The notes under the pieces: model-generated
What the model saw: the letters and a program-made list of their open reading frames with translations, nothing else
What the model was told of the DNA's origin: nothing
Database searches by the model: none
Shown here: positions 28,301-42,813 of the stretch, piece by piece
Layout: each line of letters opens with the position of its first letter
Numbering within the stretch: the stretch's first letter is position 1
Assembly (NCBI GenBank): GCA_963797605.1
Contig: CAWCPX010000017.1
Span: 434,001-498,000, forward strand
DNA from: DASQPR01 sp963797605
Lineage (GTDB): Bacteria > Actinomycetota > Actinomycetes > Mycobacteriales > Micromonosporaceae
Direction: 5' to 3'
Length of the DNA stretch: 64,000 nucleotides
Translations under genes and position numbers: made by a program

Positions 28301-29415
28301 TCACGGAAGGTTGACGTAGCCGTCGATCTGCCGGACGGCGGCACTGTAGACGCGCCGGTCGGCCGCGCTCGTGGCCGGATCCGCGAGCGCCCGGGTCAGG
28401 TCGACGACGCGGATGTCCGGCGTCAGCGCGACCCAGGTCGGGATGACGCGCACCGCCGTCGCTCGCCAGTGCCCGGTCCGCGCTCTCGGTGAACGTGAAC
28501 TCCGGCATGATGCCCTCGCGGTTCGCGTCGATCGGTTGCGCGTGCCGGGCGAACTGGTTTCCCATCCCGTACACGACAAATTTGCCGTTGATCGTCGCTA
28601 TCGGCTGCACGACGTGCTCGTGGCAGCCGAGGATCAGGTCGATATCCGGCGAGTCGAGTAGCCGTTTCGCGAGCGCGGTCTGGCCGGCGTTCGGGGTGTG
28701 CGAGTATTCGACGCCCCAGTGGATCGACAGCACCACGATCTGCGCGCCGGCCGCCCGGGCCATGTGCGCGGCCCGCAGGATCGCGGCCGGATCGGTCTCG
28801 TTGGCCAGCCACGTCTCGCCCGCCGGCCGGGTGAGCCCGTTGAATCCGAACGTGAAGGACAGTTGCGCGATCCGCACCGGCGGCCCGCCCCCGGTCGGCG
28901 TCACGGTGAGAATGTTCGGCACGGCGGCGTCGGCGGCGCTCCGGTAGCTGCCCGCGTGCCGCACCCCGGCCGCGTCGAGATCGTCGAGCGTGCGTTTGAC
29001 GCCGTTCGGGCCCTGATCGAGCGTGTGGTTCGACGCGGTCGAGCAGGTGTCGTAGCCGATGTCACGGATCGTGGTCGCGATCTGCGGTGGGACGGAGAAG
29101 CGCGGATAACCGTGATAGGGCCCGCCCGCGGGTGCGAGCGGCGTCTCCAGATGGCAGACCGCGAGCGACGCCGCGGCGATATCGGGCTCGACGCTCGCGA
29201 AGATGTCGTCGAAATAGAGCCCGGTGCGGCCACGCGCCTTGGCGTCCTTCGCGGCCTGCGCCCAGACCTGCGGGTGCAGCAGTTCGTCGCCCGCGCCGAG
29301 GATCGTCAGCGTGCGCGCTGCCGGCCGTGCCGACGCCGATGACGAGGGGCCTGACGGCTTCGGCACCGGTCCGGACAGGCTTGCCGGCCGTGCAGCCGGA
29401 AATCAACATCAACAA
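28301..29415 (-). CDS. CapA/PgsA-family metallophosphatase-like lipoprotein (two frameshifts)
   Basis: The CapA fold is related to calcineurin-like phosphoesterases and is associated with capsule or poly-gamma-glutamate assembly. The main frame shows LTILGAGDELLHPQV, ETPLAPAGGPYHGYPRF, STASNHTLDQGPNGV, QIVVLSIHWGVEYSHTP, LILGCHEHVVQPIA and VYGMGNQFARH, all typical. The C-terminal 45 residues (VIPTWVALTPDIRVVDLTR) are in another frame (shift near 28465). An N-terminal lipobox LMLISGC at about 29392-29412 is in a third frame (shift near 29370), so the mature protein is probably a lipoprotein. The exact start is not clear; the coordinate given is a TTG in the lipobox frame. Confidence 0.78.
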
Positions 29416-29483
29416 CAGTGCGCACAGGGTACGGCCAGCCGAAACCGGTCGGGCGTGCCGCGACGTGTCACGTGAGATTCAAC

Positions 29484-29531
29484 GATCGTGCGGAGCCATG
29501 GTTGCGATGACCGCCACGGCTCCGCACGATC
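29484..29531 (-). terminator. Perfect 14-bp hairpin after the holin-like gene
   Basis: GATCGTGCGGAGCC at 29484-29497 pairs with GGCTCCGCACGATC at 29518-29531 (20-nt loop). It is just downstream of the stop at 29541 on the minus strand and upstream of the CapA-like gene, so it likely separates the two transcripts. Confidence 0.6.
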
Positions 29532-29540
29532 AACGACTGC

Positions 29541-30110
29541 TTACCGGTCTTCCGCCTGCGGCTGTTTCGGGGCCGGTGGCTGGTCGGCGGGCTGTGGCTG
29601 CTTCGCCGGCGGGGGCTGCGCCGGAACCTGCGGCTGGGCGGCGTGGGGCTGGGCGGCGTGGGGCTGAGCGGCGTGAGGCTGGGCGGCGTGGGGCTGAGCG
29701 GCCTGCGGCTGGGCAGCGTGGGGCTGAGCCGCGGCCGGCGTCTGGCCGGGAACCGTGACGGTCGCGGGCACCCGCGCCGTCGCCTGGGTGCGGACGAACA
29801 TCGCCGACAGCGTCGCCGCCGCCGACAACAGGAACGCCTGCTTGTCGGCGTCGAGCTTGAGCCCGTAGCCGAGACCCACCGCGAACACCGCCTTGACCAG
29901 GCCGAGGATGGCGGCGGACACACCGTCATGGGTAGCCAGCGCGACCGCGAAGCCGAGGACAGCCGCGGTGACGGCGATCGCGATCGACTCCTGCTTCGTC
30001 GAGAGGTGGAAAACGGTGGCGCCGAGAACGTAGACGGCGGTGTTGATAAGGCCGCCCCACAGTGCGGGCTCGCGACCGAAGATCTTCGCGCCGGGATTGG
30101 TGTTGGCCAT
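29541..30110 (-). CDS. Holin-like membrane protein with AQPHA pentapeptide repeats
   Basis: 189 aa from the ATG at 30110 (MANTNPGAKIFG). Three hydrophobic segments are present: LINTAVYVLGATVFHL, ESIAIAVTAAVLGFAVALA and AILGLVKAVFAVGLGYG. A fourth weak one follows (FLLSAAATLSAMFV). This layout, with the GREPALWGGL start, recalls small actinophage holin or accessory membrane proteins, though no phage genes surround it. The C-terminal 60 residues are AQPHA/AQPQA repeats running into Pro/Gln-rich sequence, presumably cytoplasmic or wall-spanning. Function unknown. It stands between the Rrf2 regulator and a strong hairpin. Confidence 0.65.
   Translation of the reverse strand: MANTNPGAKIFGREPALWGGLINTAVYVLGATVFHLSTKQESIAIAVTAAVLGFAVALATHDGVSAAILGLVKAVFAVGLGYGLKLDADKQAFLLSAAATLSAMFVRTQATARVPATVTVPGQTPAAAQPHAAQPQAAQPHAAQPHAAQPHAAQPHAAQPQVPAQPPPAKQPQPADQPPAPKQPQAEDR
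29629..29730 (-). repeat. 15-bp coding repeat array (AQPHA)
   Basis: About seven copies of a 15-base unit close to GGGCGGCGTGGGGCT (plus-strand reading) encode the AQPHA/AQPQA pentapeptides. Unit length is a multiple of three, so slippage would change repeat number without breaking the frame. Confidence 0.7.
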
Positions 30111-30270
30111 GGTGCTCCGTCCGATTCGAGGGGATGAACGCGAAGCATCTTTCCCCGGGAACCGCCTGGCAACACATCGACCCGCCGCGTACGAGAGGAT
30201 CGGTGCTACACCGTGGCCGGAGCCGACCCCGATTCCACGTCGGTCAAGTCGACGCGGACATCGCCACGGA

Positions 30271-30768
30271 TCAGGCCCACGCCTTCGGGTTGGCGACCAG
30301 CTCGCGGACACGTTCGGGCAGGTCACCACTGGCGACGTCGGCGATCGTGACCATGTCCAGGATCTCCCGCTCACTGGCCCGCAGCGCGATCCACACGTCC
30401 TGCAGGGGGCGGGCGACACCGTGATAGCCGAGGTCTTCCGGCCGGGTGCCGCGGACGTGCGCGAGCGGACCGTCGATCACGCGGATCACCTCGGCCAGCG
30501 AGATCTCCGACGCCGGTCGGGTCAGCCAGTAACCACCTTCCGGGCCACGCTGCGCGGACACGACACCGCCCCGGCGCAACTGCACCAGGATGCTCTCCAG
30601 GAACTTGGCCGGGATCTGCTGGGCCGACGCCAACCGCTCGGACGTCATCGGCAGCGCGGCAGCAACCAGCCCCGTGTCGTCGGCCGGTGCTCCGGCCGCT
30701 GTGAGCTGCGCGGACGCGAGTTCGGTCACGGCGCGAAGCGCGTAGTCCACTCTGGCTGACAGTCGCAT
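30271..30768 (-). CDS. Rrf2-family transcriptional regulator
   Basis: 165 aa from the ATG at 30768 (MRLSARVDYALRAVTELA). Winged helix-turn-helix with IPAKFLESILVQLRRGGVV and SAQRGPEGGYWLTRPAS, the classic Rrf2 core. No cysteine is present, so it lacks the Fe-S ligands of IscR, NsrR or RsrR and cannot be a cluster sensor of that type. It is closer in this respect to CymR-like members. The frame is open upstream without a stop into the 3' part of tesB. Targets are unknown. Confidence 0.85.
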   Translation of the reverse strand: MRLSARVDYALRAVTELASAQLTAAGAPADDTGLVAAALPMTSERLASAQQIPAKFLESILVQLRRGGVVSAQRGPEGGYWLTRPASEISLAEVIRVIDGPLAHVRGTRPEDLGYHGVARPLQDVWIALRASEREILDMVTIADVASGDLPERVRELVANPKAWA

Positions 30769-30842
30769 CGTTCGATTATGGCCCTCGTTTTGATCAATCG
30801 GCGGCGGGGATGGTCGCAGCGCGGCACGGAGAGGTCCGGGTT

Positions 30843-31731
30843 CTACGCCGCCGATGCGCCGGAGCAGACCCTCCTGGACGGCGCTCGCGATGAGCCGGCC
30901 GTCCTGCGCGTACATCCGGCCGTTGGCGAGACCACGGCTCCCCGACGCGGACGGGCTCGTGCAGTCGTAGAGGAACCACTCGTCGGCGCGGAACGGCCGG
31001 TGGAACCAGAGCGCGTGGTCGAGGCTGGCGCCGATGTAGCCGCCCGGGCCCCAGACCTCGCCGTGGGTGGAGAGCACCGCGTCGAGCAGCGTCAGGTCGG
31101 ACGCGAACGTCAGCGCGCACGCGTGGATCAGCGGATCGTCGGGCAGCTTGCCGTCGATGCGCATCCACACCCGCTGGCGCGGTTCGGCAGGACGATCACC
31201 CGGGCGGCACCCAGCCCGGCTCACCGACATAACGCACGTCCATCGGGCGCGGGATCTGGCCCCAGATGCTCTGCCGCTCCGGATAGTCGGGCCAGGCGCT
31301 CGGTCATCGTCGGCACCTCTTCCGGCCGCGGCACGTCAAGCGGCGCCTGGATCTGATGGTCGAGACCGACTCTCGGGGCGCTGGAACGACGCCGACATGA
31401 AGAAGATCGGCTTGCCGTGCTGCACCGCGACCGACCGCCGCACCGAGAACGAGCGACCGTCACGAACGTTCTCCACCGCGTACGTGATCGGCTCGGCCGG
31501 ATCGCCGGGGCGCACGAAGTAGCCGTGCAGCGAATGCACGGTGCGGATCGGGTCAACGGTGCGACCGGCCGCGACGAGCGCCTGGCCGGCGACCTGGCCG
31601 CCGAAGACCCGCAGCGGGCCGACCGGCGGGCTGACTCCGCGGAACACGTTGTCACCCTGCTCCTCGAGATCGAGAACCTCGAGGAGCAGGTCGACGGCGG
31701 CCTGGCCGGTGGGCGTCTGTCCGATGCTCAT
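30843..31731 (-). CDS. tesB: Acyl-CoA thioesterase II TesB (frameshifted)
   Basis: Double-hotdog thioesterase hydrolysing medium and long acyl-CoAs. Collated segments: DLLLEVLDLEEQGDNVFRG, VFGGQVAGQALVAAGRTV, VHSLHGYFVRPGDPAEPI, SFSVRRSVAVQHGKPIFFM, ASFQRPE, then LDHQIQAPLDVPRPEEVP, WPDYPERQSIWGQIPRPMDV, VWMRIDGKLPDDPLIHACAL, ASLDHALWFHRPFRADEWFL and QDGRLIASAVQEGLLR. Shifts lie near 31375, 31280 and 31205. The end is uncertain: the current frame runs past the expected stop at 30843 (one base out of phase) into the Rrf2 gene. It follows pyk closely on the same strand. Confidence 0.82.
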
Positions 31732-31773
31732 CCGAGCAGACGACTCGCCGGCGCCTGTTTCCAACGCCGCAGC

Positions 31774-33203
31774 TCACTCGTCGGCGAGCGACCCGATCTG
31801 GTGCACGCGCAGCGTGTTCGTCGAGCCCGGCGTCATGGGCGGGCTGCCCGCCACGATCACGACGTAGTCGCCGGTCTTGGCCAGGCCGACGGACAGCAGC
31901 GCGCTGTCGACCTGACGGAACATGTCGTCGGTGTGCCGGACGGACGGCACCTCGACGCACTCGACGCCCCACGACAGCGTGAGCTGGTTGCGCACGGCCG
32001 CGGATCGGCGTGCAGGCCAGCAGCGGCAGCTCGCAGTGCAGCCGGGAGAGGCGGCGCACGGTGTCGCCGGTCTGGGTAAACGCGACCAGCGCCTTGGCGC
32101 CGATCGCGGACGCGATGCCGGCCGCCGCGTTGGTGATCGCGCCGCCCCGGGTGCGGGGCGCGTGCTGAGGTTGGGCACCTCGAGCGAACTGGCCTCGGTG
32201 GTCTCGATGATCTTCGCCATGGTGGACACGGTGAGCACCGGATACTTGCCGACGCTGGTCTCGCCGGAGAGCATCACCGCGTCGGCGCCGTCGAGCACGG
32301 CGTTGGCGACGTCGGAGACCTCGGCGCGGGTCGGGCGCGAGTTCTCGATCATGGAGTCGAGCATCTGGGTCGCGACGATCACCGGCTTGGCCTACTCGCG
32401 GCCGAGCTGCACGCAGCGCTTCTGCACGATCGGCACCTGGTCCATCGGCATCTCCACGCCGAGGTCACCGCGGGCGACCATGATGCCGTCGAAAGCGTCC
32501 ACGATCTGTTCGAGCGCGTCGACCGCTTCCGGCTTCTCGACCTTCGCGATCACCGGGACGCGACGGCCCTCCTCGTCCATGATCGCGTGGACGAGCTTGA
32601 TGTCCTCCGGCGAGCGCACGAACGACAGCGCGACCAGGTCGACGCCGAGGCGCAGCGCGAAGCGCAGGTCTTCGGCGTCCTTGTCGGACAGCGCCGGCAC
32701 GGAGACCGCCACGTTGGGCAGCGAGACGCCCTTGTGGTTGGAGACGACGCCGCCCTCGACGATCAGGCAGCTGATGTCGTTGCCGGTCACGCCCTTGACC
32801 TCCAGCGCCACCCGGCCGTCGTCGACCAGCAGCTGGTCGCCGGTCTTGACCTCCTGCGGCAGCTTCTTGTAGGTGCAGGAGACGCGGGTCGGCGGTGCCG
32901 AGGATCTCGTCGCTCGTGATGGCGATCGTGTCTCCGGTGCGCCAGGCGACCGGGCCGTTGTCGAAGCGGCCGAGACGGATCTTCGGACCCTGCAGGTCGG
33001 CGAGGATGCCGACGGCGTTTCTGCGTCGCGTCGGCCGCCTCACGAACCAGCCGGTACGCATCGGCGTGATCGTCGTGCGTGCCGTGGCTGAAGTTGAGTC
33101 GCGCGACGTTCATACCGGCGTCGACCAGGCCCCGGATGCGCTCCGGGTTGTTCACGGCAGGGCCGAGCGTACAAACGATCTTGGCGCGGCGGTTTACGGT
33201 CAT
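31774..33203 (-). CDS. pyk: Pyruvate kinase (frameshifts and one in-frame stop)
   Basis: Converts phosphoenolpyruvate and ADP to pyruvate and ATP. Order of conserved parts: RRAKIVCTLGPA, AGMNVARLNFSHGTH, ILADLQGPKIRLG, GVVSNHKGVSLPNV, the signature VPVIAKVEKPEAV, GIMVARGDLGVEMP, VIVATQMLDSMI, ADAVMLSGETSVGKYP, and C-terminal TGDYVVIVAGSP. Shifts are near 33020, 32895, 32160 and 32010. In addition a TAG at 32395-32397 interrupts QLGRE-AKPVIV, where relatives have one residue, so this is a substitution-like change. The ATG at 33203 overlaps the gltD stop by one base (TGATG), implying coupling to glutamate synthase. Confidence 0.85.
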
Positions 33204-34670
33204 CAGGCTAATCTCCGGGTCGACGGTGTTACCGGCGCGGGCAGCGTCTCGGCCGCACCGAGGTATGTGTGGATAGCAGCGGCGGCGGCACGCCCCTCCG
33301 CGATCGCCCACACAATCAACGACGCGCCACGGTGCATGTCACCGGCAACGAAGATCCCGGGAGCCGCCTGCCAATCGGCATCCGCATTGATGCCACCGCT
33401 CACCGTACTCGTGAGACCTAGCTCGTCACAGACCGGGAGGGCATCCGTTCCGGCGAATCCGATAGCGAGAAGGACGAGGTCGGCAGGGAGAACGCGTTCC
33501 GTGCCGGGCACCGGCTCGACGATCCGCCGACCGTCGCGACGGGTAACCGTCACCTCACTGATCTTGACTCCGGTCACCGCCGACTGTCCCTCGAACGAGG
33601 TCACCTGCACGGCGAACACACGCTCGCCACCCTCCTCGTGCGCGGGGTAGGACCGCAGGATCCACGGCCACGTCGGCCACGGGTCGCGCTCGGAATCACG
33701 ATCGGCCGGCGGCACCGGGTAGATGTCCAGCTGGGTCACGCTCCGCGCGCCCTGACGGTGGGCGACGCCGAGGCAGTCAGCCGCGGTGTCGCCGCCGCCG
33801 ATGATCACGACATCGCGTCCGGCCGCGTCGATCGGGTTCGATGCCGCCTCGCCGGCGACGACCCGGTTCGCCGCGACCAGGTGTTCCATCGCCAGGTGTA
33901 CACCGGGCAACGCGCGCCCGGGCGTCTCCGGCATGTCGCGGCCGGCCAGCGCGCCGCAGGCCAGCAGCACCGCGTCGAAGTCGTTGCGCAATTCGGCGAC
34001 CGTGATGTCGACCCCGACGTCGACGCCGGTACGGAACTCGACGCCTTCGGCCCGCATCTGCTCGACGCGGCGGTCGATGTGCCCCTTCTCCAGCTTGAAG
34101 TCGGGGATGCCGTAGCGCATCAGGCCGCCCGGAGTCTGGTCGCGCTCGAAGACCGTGACGGCGTGACCGGCTCGCGCCAGTTGCTGGGCGGCGGCGAGAC
34201 CGGCCGGGCCGGACCCGACGACGGCGATGGAACGGCCGGTCGGCGGCGCTGTGATGCCCGGGACGATCCGGCCGGCGTCGAAGCCTCGATTGATGATCTC
34301 GACCTCGACCTGCTTGATCGTGACCGCGGCGCCCGGGCCGACGGCGCTCGGGATCGCGAGCACGCAGGCGGCCTCGCAGGGCGCCGGGCAGAGCCGGCCG
34401 GTGAACTCCGGGAAGTTGTTCGTCGCGTGGAGTTCGTCGAGCGCGGTGCCCCAGTCACCCGTACGGACCAGGTCGTTCCAGTCGGGGATCTTGTTGCCTA
34501 GCGGGCAGGCTTGATGGCAGAAAGGAATTCCGCAGTCCATGCATCTTTCAGCTTGACCACGGATCAGCTCGTCGTCGGCTGACTGGTAGACCTCTCGCCA
34601 GTCTTGGATTCTGACCTGCACCGGCCTGCGGCTTGGGAGCTTTCGATCGTTGGTCAGGAAGCCCGATGGG

Positions 34671-34678
<8 letters not shown>
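33203..34678 (-). CDS. gltD: Glutamate synthase small subunit GltD
   Basis: NADPH-dependent FAD subunit passing electrons to GltB. 491 aa. The N-terminal Fe-S region has CMDCGIPFCHQACPLGN and CPAPCEAAC, followed by the FAD-binding GSGPAGLAAAQQLARAGH and the NADPH-binding GGGDTAADCLG. The C-terminal FAD motif is GGINADADWQAAPGIFVAGD. Intact, normal length. It overlaps gltB by 8 bases and pyk by one, so the three form one transcription and translation unit. Confidence 0.95.
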
Positions 34679-39296
<4,618 letters not shown>

Positions 39297-39563
39297 GTGC
39301 CGGCTCCCAACGTCGTTTTGTCACTAGCGGGACGACGTCGGCCCTGATGGATTCTCCAGTTTACGCAGCCTGACGGCGCGCACCTGATCAAAAGTTAAGG
39401 CAGTCTCACCTCATGGACGCGAGCGTGGGACGGCCTGCCCGGATGGTCACGGTTTCCGTTCCGTTTCTTACCCGTTTCGAGTATTACGCGACCCTACCGC
39501 GAATGACACTTCTCATACAATGATTCACGTTCAGCGCACCGGTGAACGGCTGTCTCAGATGCC

Positions 39564-40787
39564 TCAGGAGCGACGTAGGCCCCGCAGCGCGTGCGACGCC
39601 CGGCCGACGATCCCGGGCGTGAGACCCATCGCGGCATCACGGGTCCGGCTCGGCGCCCGCGAGGACGTCAGCACCGCGCCGACCCGACGAGACTGCCGCC
39701 CGATGCGCACCACCTGAGCGCGGCGGGCCTGCGAGTAACCGGTCAGCGCACCCGAGAGGGTGGGGCCGGGCGCGACGTTCCGGACGGTGGCCGCGAGTTC
39801 GGCTGCGTCTTCGAGGGCGAGGCAGGCGCCGTGACCGAGATGGTGGGCCATGGCATGCGCGGCATCGCCGATCAACGCGTAACCACCCTGCCCGGCCGGG
39901 TACGCGAACGCGCGCGGGATCGGCCACAACTCGCCGATCGGATGCTGGATGAGGTCGTCCGGATCGGTCGCGCCGATCAGGGCTCCGACCGGGGCGTGCC
40001 ACTCGGCGAACCACCGGCGCAACAGCGCCAGTTGAGCCGCCGGCGATTCCGGTCGAGCCGCGCCGGGCACCGTCGCGGCCCAGTAGATGCCGCCGCGCAT
40101 CGAAGCTCCGGCCGAGCCCCGGGACCCCATCACGGCCCAGCGGAAACGATGGCCGCCACCGACGAGCTCGCCGCCGGTCGGAGCGTCGCCGGCAGACCCG
40201 CCGCCCTGACGTGCGAGCAGGTCCACGAGGTCGGACGCGCGGTACCACGGAATCACGGCCCGCCACGCGGTGCAGCCCGCCGAGACGACCGTGGATTCGG
40301 GCGCGAGCCGGCGGCGGACGACGCTGTCGACCCCGTCAGCACCGATGAGCAGGTCGGCCTCCCAGCTGGAGGTGCCGTCGCTGACCGAGGCCAGGGTGGC
40401 CGACGTGCGGACGGTGCGGACACCGACGCCGGTTCGGATGTCGATGCGGTCGCCGAGCCCCGCCACGAGCGCGTCGTGCAAGTCTTCGCGGTGGACGACG
40501 ACGGGCGCACCGGCACCGGCGTCGACCTCTTCCGGGCGCACCAGCCACTGCCCGTCGGGGCGCCGGATCCCCCGGTCGAGCACCGGGCTCGAGATCGCGT
40601 CGAGGCCACCGGCCAGACCCAGCTTCTGCAGCGCCGCGACACCGTTGGGCCAGATCAGCAACGCGGCATGATCGCCGCGCAGACGGTCGTTGCGTTCGAG
40701 CAGCGTGACCTGCCAGCCCGCGCGGGCAAGCGCGCCGGAGACGGCCAGACCACCAATGCCGGCGCCGATGACGACCGCGGAACCCAT
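39564..40787 (-). CDS. FAD-dependent monooxygenase (aromatic hydroxylase-like)
   Basis: A 407-aa flavoprotein of the p-hydroxybenzoate hydroxylase/UbiH group. The dinucleotide-binding motif is VVIGAGIGGLAVSGALARAG at the N-terminus. LLIGADGVDSVVRR is the DG motif near residue 150, and YALIGDAAHAMAHHLGHGAC is the second FAD motif near residue 303. No signal peptide. The substrate cannot be told from sequence. It starts 10 bases after the lgt stop, so cotranscription with lgt is likely though functionally unrelated. Confidence 0.87.
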   Translation of the reverse strand: MGSAVVIGAGIGGLAVSGALARAGWQVTLLERNDRLRGDHAALLIWPNGVAALQKLGLAGGLDAISSPVLDRGIRRPDGQWLVRPEEVDAGAGAPVVVHREDLHDALVAGLGDRIDIRTGVGVRTVRTSATLASVSDGTSSWEADLLIGADGVDSVVRRRLAPESTVVSAGCTAWRAVIPWYRASDLVDLLARQGGGSAGDAPTGGELVGGGHRFRWAVMGSRGSAGASMRGGIYWAATVPGAARPESPAAQLALLRRWFAEWHAPVGALIGATDPDDLIQHPIGELWPIPRAFAYPAGQGGYALIGDAAHAMAHHLGHGACLALEDAAELAATVRNVAPGPTLSGALTGYSQARRAQVVRIGRQSRRVGAVLTSSRAPSRTRDAAMGLTPGIVGRASHALRGLRRS

Positions 40788-40797
40788 GACGGCCCGA

Positions 40798-41922
40798 CTA
40801 CTTCGTCACGTTGTGGTGTTCGCCGGCCGCGTCGCGGTCCGCCGTCCCGTCAAGCGCGTCGTCACTGTCGCCGCCGTCGAGTGGATCATCGTCGCCAGCA
40901 CTGGCCTCGACCACCGGATCGGCACCCGGCGGCCCGGCGTCATCATCACCGCCACCGTCGGAGTCACCGCCGCCCTCGTCGGTTGTGGGCTTACGCGTGT
41001 ACGGGCTGTCCGACCCGTCGAGAGCCTTCAAGTCCTGGGCTTCCTCGGCCGTGACCACGCGGTAGCCGCCGTCGGCCTCGGGCACGAGGTATTCGCGCGG
41101 GCCCCGCACCCGCAGGAAGTAGATCAGCGCACCGAGGAACACGATGATCGCGGTCCAGTCGTTGAGCCGCAGCCCGAGGATGTGGTTGGCGGTGTCGATG
41201 CGCAGGTATTCGATCCACGCGCGGCCGACCGTGTAGATCATGACGTAGAGCGCGAACGCGCGACCCTTGCCGAACTTGAATTTGCGATCGGCCAGGTAGA
41301 CGGCCAGCGCCGTGCCGAAGTCCCAGATCACCTCGTAAAGGAAGGTGGGCTGGTAAAGGCCGGGCAGCAACAGCGCGTGCCCGTCGGGGCCGATGAGGGC
41401 GTGACCCTGGTTGCTCGGGTCCATCTGGTGCACCTTGAGGCCCCACGGCAGCGTCGTCGAACGCCCGTAGAGTTCGTTGTTGAACCAGTTGCCGAAGCGC
41501 CCGAGGCCCTGCGCGACCGCGAGGCCCGGGGCCAGGCAGTCGGCCACGAACGTCAGCGGGATGCGGAGCCTGCGGCATCCGATCCACGCGCCGAGCGCGC
41601 CACCGGCGACGGCACCCCAGATGCCGAGGCCACCCTGCCAGATGTAGAGCGTCGACAGCGCTCCCGTGCCGCCCTTGCCGAAGTAGACCTGGTAGGACGT
41701 GATCACGTTGTAGATGCGGGCGCCGACGATGCCGAACGGCACCGCCCAGATCGCCACATCCAAGATCGCATATTGCGGCGCCCCTCGATCCCGCATGCGG
41801 CGTTCGGCGATGTAGGCCGCGGCGATGATGCCCACCACGATGCACAACGCGTAGGCGCGAACGGGAAATGGGCCGAGATGCCAGACGGCTGTGCTCGGAC
41901 TCGGAATGCTGGCGAGGGTCAC
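40798..41922 (-). CDS. lgt: Prolipoprotein diacylglyceryl transferase Lgt
   Basis: Integral membrane enzyme moving diacylglyceryl from phosphatidylglycerol to the lipobox Cys of prolipoproteins. 374 aa. The Lgt signature GRFGNWFNNELYGR is present near residue 138. About seven hydrophobic segments are visible, with conserved VRAYALCIVVGIIAA, IGARIYNV-like GARIYNVITSY and FLYEVIWDF. The C-terminal 80 residues form a cytoplasmic tail rich in Asp, Gly and Pro, common in actinomycetes and not needed for catalysis. In this genome order it sits upstream of gltB and downstream of trpA, the usual actinobacterial neighbourhood. Confidence 0.94.
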   Translation of the reverse strand: MTLASIPSPSTAVWHLGPFPVRAYALCIVVGIIAAAYIAERRMRDRGAPQYAILDVAIWAVPFGIVGARIYNVITSYQVYFGKGGTGALSTLYIWQGGLGIWGAVAGGALGAWIGCRRLRIPLTFVADCLAPGLAVAQGLGRFGNWFNNELYGRSTTLPWGLKVHQMDPSNQGHALIGPDGHALLLPGLYQPTFLYEVIWDFGTALAVYLADRKFKFGKGRAFALYVMIYTVGRAWIEYLRIDTANHILGLRLNDWTAIIVFLGALIYFLRVRGPREYLVPEADGGYRVVTAEEAQDLKALDGSDSPYTRKPTTDEGGGDSDGGGDDDAGPPGADPVVEASAGDDDPLDGGDSDDALDGTADRDAAGEHHNVTK

Positions 41923-42031
41923 GTGCGAACACGCTACTTTATGCCCGGCTCCCCGTCACCCGCTGTCGTCGCCGAGGCGACACTATCGATACCGCTCGAT
42001 ATCCAAGTTGTCCGATTCGGCGGGAACCACA

Positions 42032-42742
42032 TCAGTCACGGCCCTGCCATGTCGTCACGCACGCCTCATTGCCCTCAGCGTCGGCGAAGACCCAGAACGC
42101 GGGCGCCTCAGCGTCGTAGATCATCGTGCCGCCGGCCTCGACCGCGGCCGCCATCCGCCGCGGTGCCTCGTCATGCGGCACCGAGATGTCGAGATGGAGC
42201 CGGTTACGCTGCGGTCTCGGCGCATCCATCTGCTGGAACCAGACCGCCGGACCCTGCCGGTAGGGATCGACGAGCGCGATGTCGGACCCGGACTGACCCG
42301 GGTCGTCGACATAACCCAGGATCGCCTTCCAAAACGGCCGGATCGCCGGAATGTCGATGGCGTCGATCCCGATCTCGATCAATTGCGGCGCGTGTGGTGC
42401 CGTGCCGCCGGCGGCCGGCTCTGTGCGCAGGCCCATCGCCCCGATCTCGGCCGAGATCAACGCGGCCAACTCGACGTCGCGGACGGTGATCGACCCGTCG
42501 GCGAACGTCCGCAGCGCCAGCAGCGCACGATCGGACCGCACATCGGCCAGGAAATGCCCGTCGGCGTCGGCGCCGCACACGATCGCGGCCCGCGACGCGA
42601 CCTCGGCCGCCCGCGCGACCGACCCCACCGCGACGGACGTGCGCAACTCCCCGAGGACGTGACGCCAGCCAAGATCGCTGACCGCCTCCGACGACGCGGC
42701 GCGGGTCAGGCGCGCGGCCGGGTCGATCGTCTCGTCAGTCAT
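42032..42742 (-). CDS. Fusion of PCD-like and VOC (glyoxalase-like) domains
   Basis: 236 aa. Residues about 30-105 resemble pterin-4a-carbinolamine dehydratase (LLALRTFADGSITVRDVELA, LISAEIGAMG). Residues about 115-233 are a VOC domain (IEIGIDAIDIPAIRPFWKAI, ALVDPYRQGPAVWFQQMD, HLDISVPHDEAPRRM). Actinomycete proteins with this layout are annotated as VOC or carbinolamine dehydratase; neither activity is established for them. In the dehydratase-like part the usual His-His pair of true PCDs is not apparent, so I doubt that activity. It is divergent from the Sua5-like gene. Confidence 0.75.
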   Translation of the reverse strand: MTDETIDPAARLTRAASSEAVSDLGWRHVLGELRTSVAVGSVARAAEVASRAAIVCGADADGHFLADVRSDRALLALRTFADGSITVRDVELAALISAEIGAMGLRTEPAAGGTAPHAPQLIEIGIDAIDIPAIRPFWKAILGYVDDPGQSGSDIALVDPYRQGPAVWFQQMDAPRPQRNRLHLDISVPHDEAPRRMAAAVEAGGTMIYDAEAPAFWVFADAEGNEACVTTWQGRD

Positions 42743-42813
42743 GCCGACATGCTGTCAGCCGCCACCGACAGTCTCAGCCGCCGTTGACGAATTCAGAAGC
42801 CTAGGCTGACGTC

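Noticed and set aside
29541..30110. Prophage remnant
   Set aside because: Only one holin-like gene; no integrase, structural gene or attachment site was found around it.
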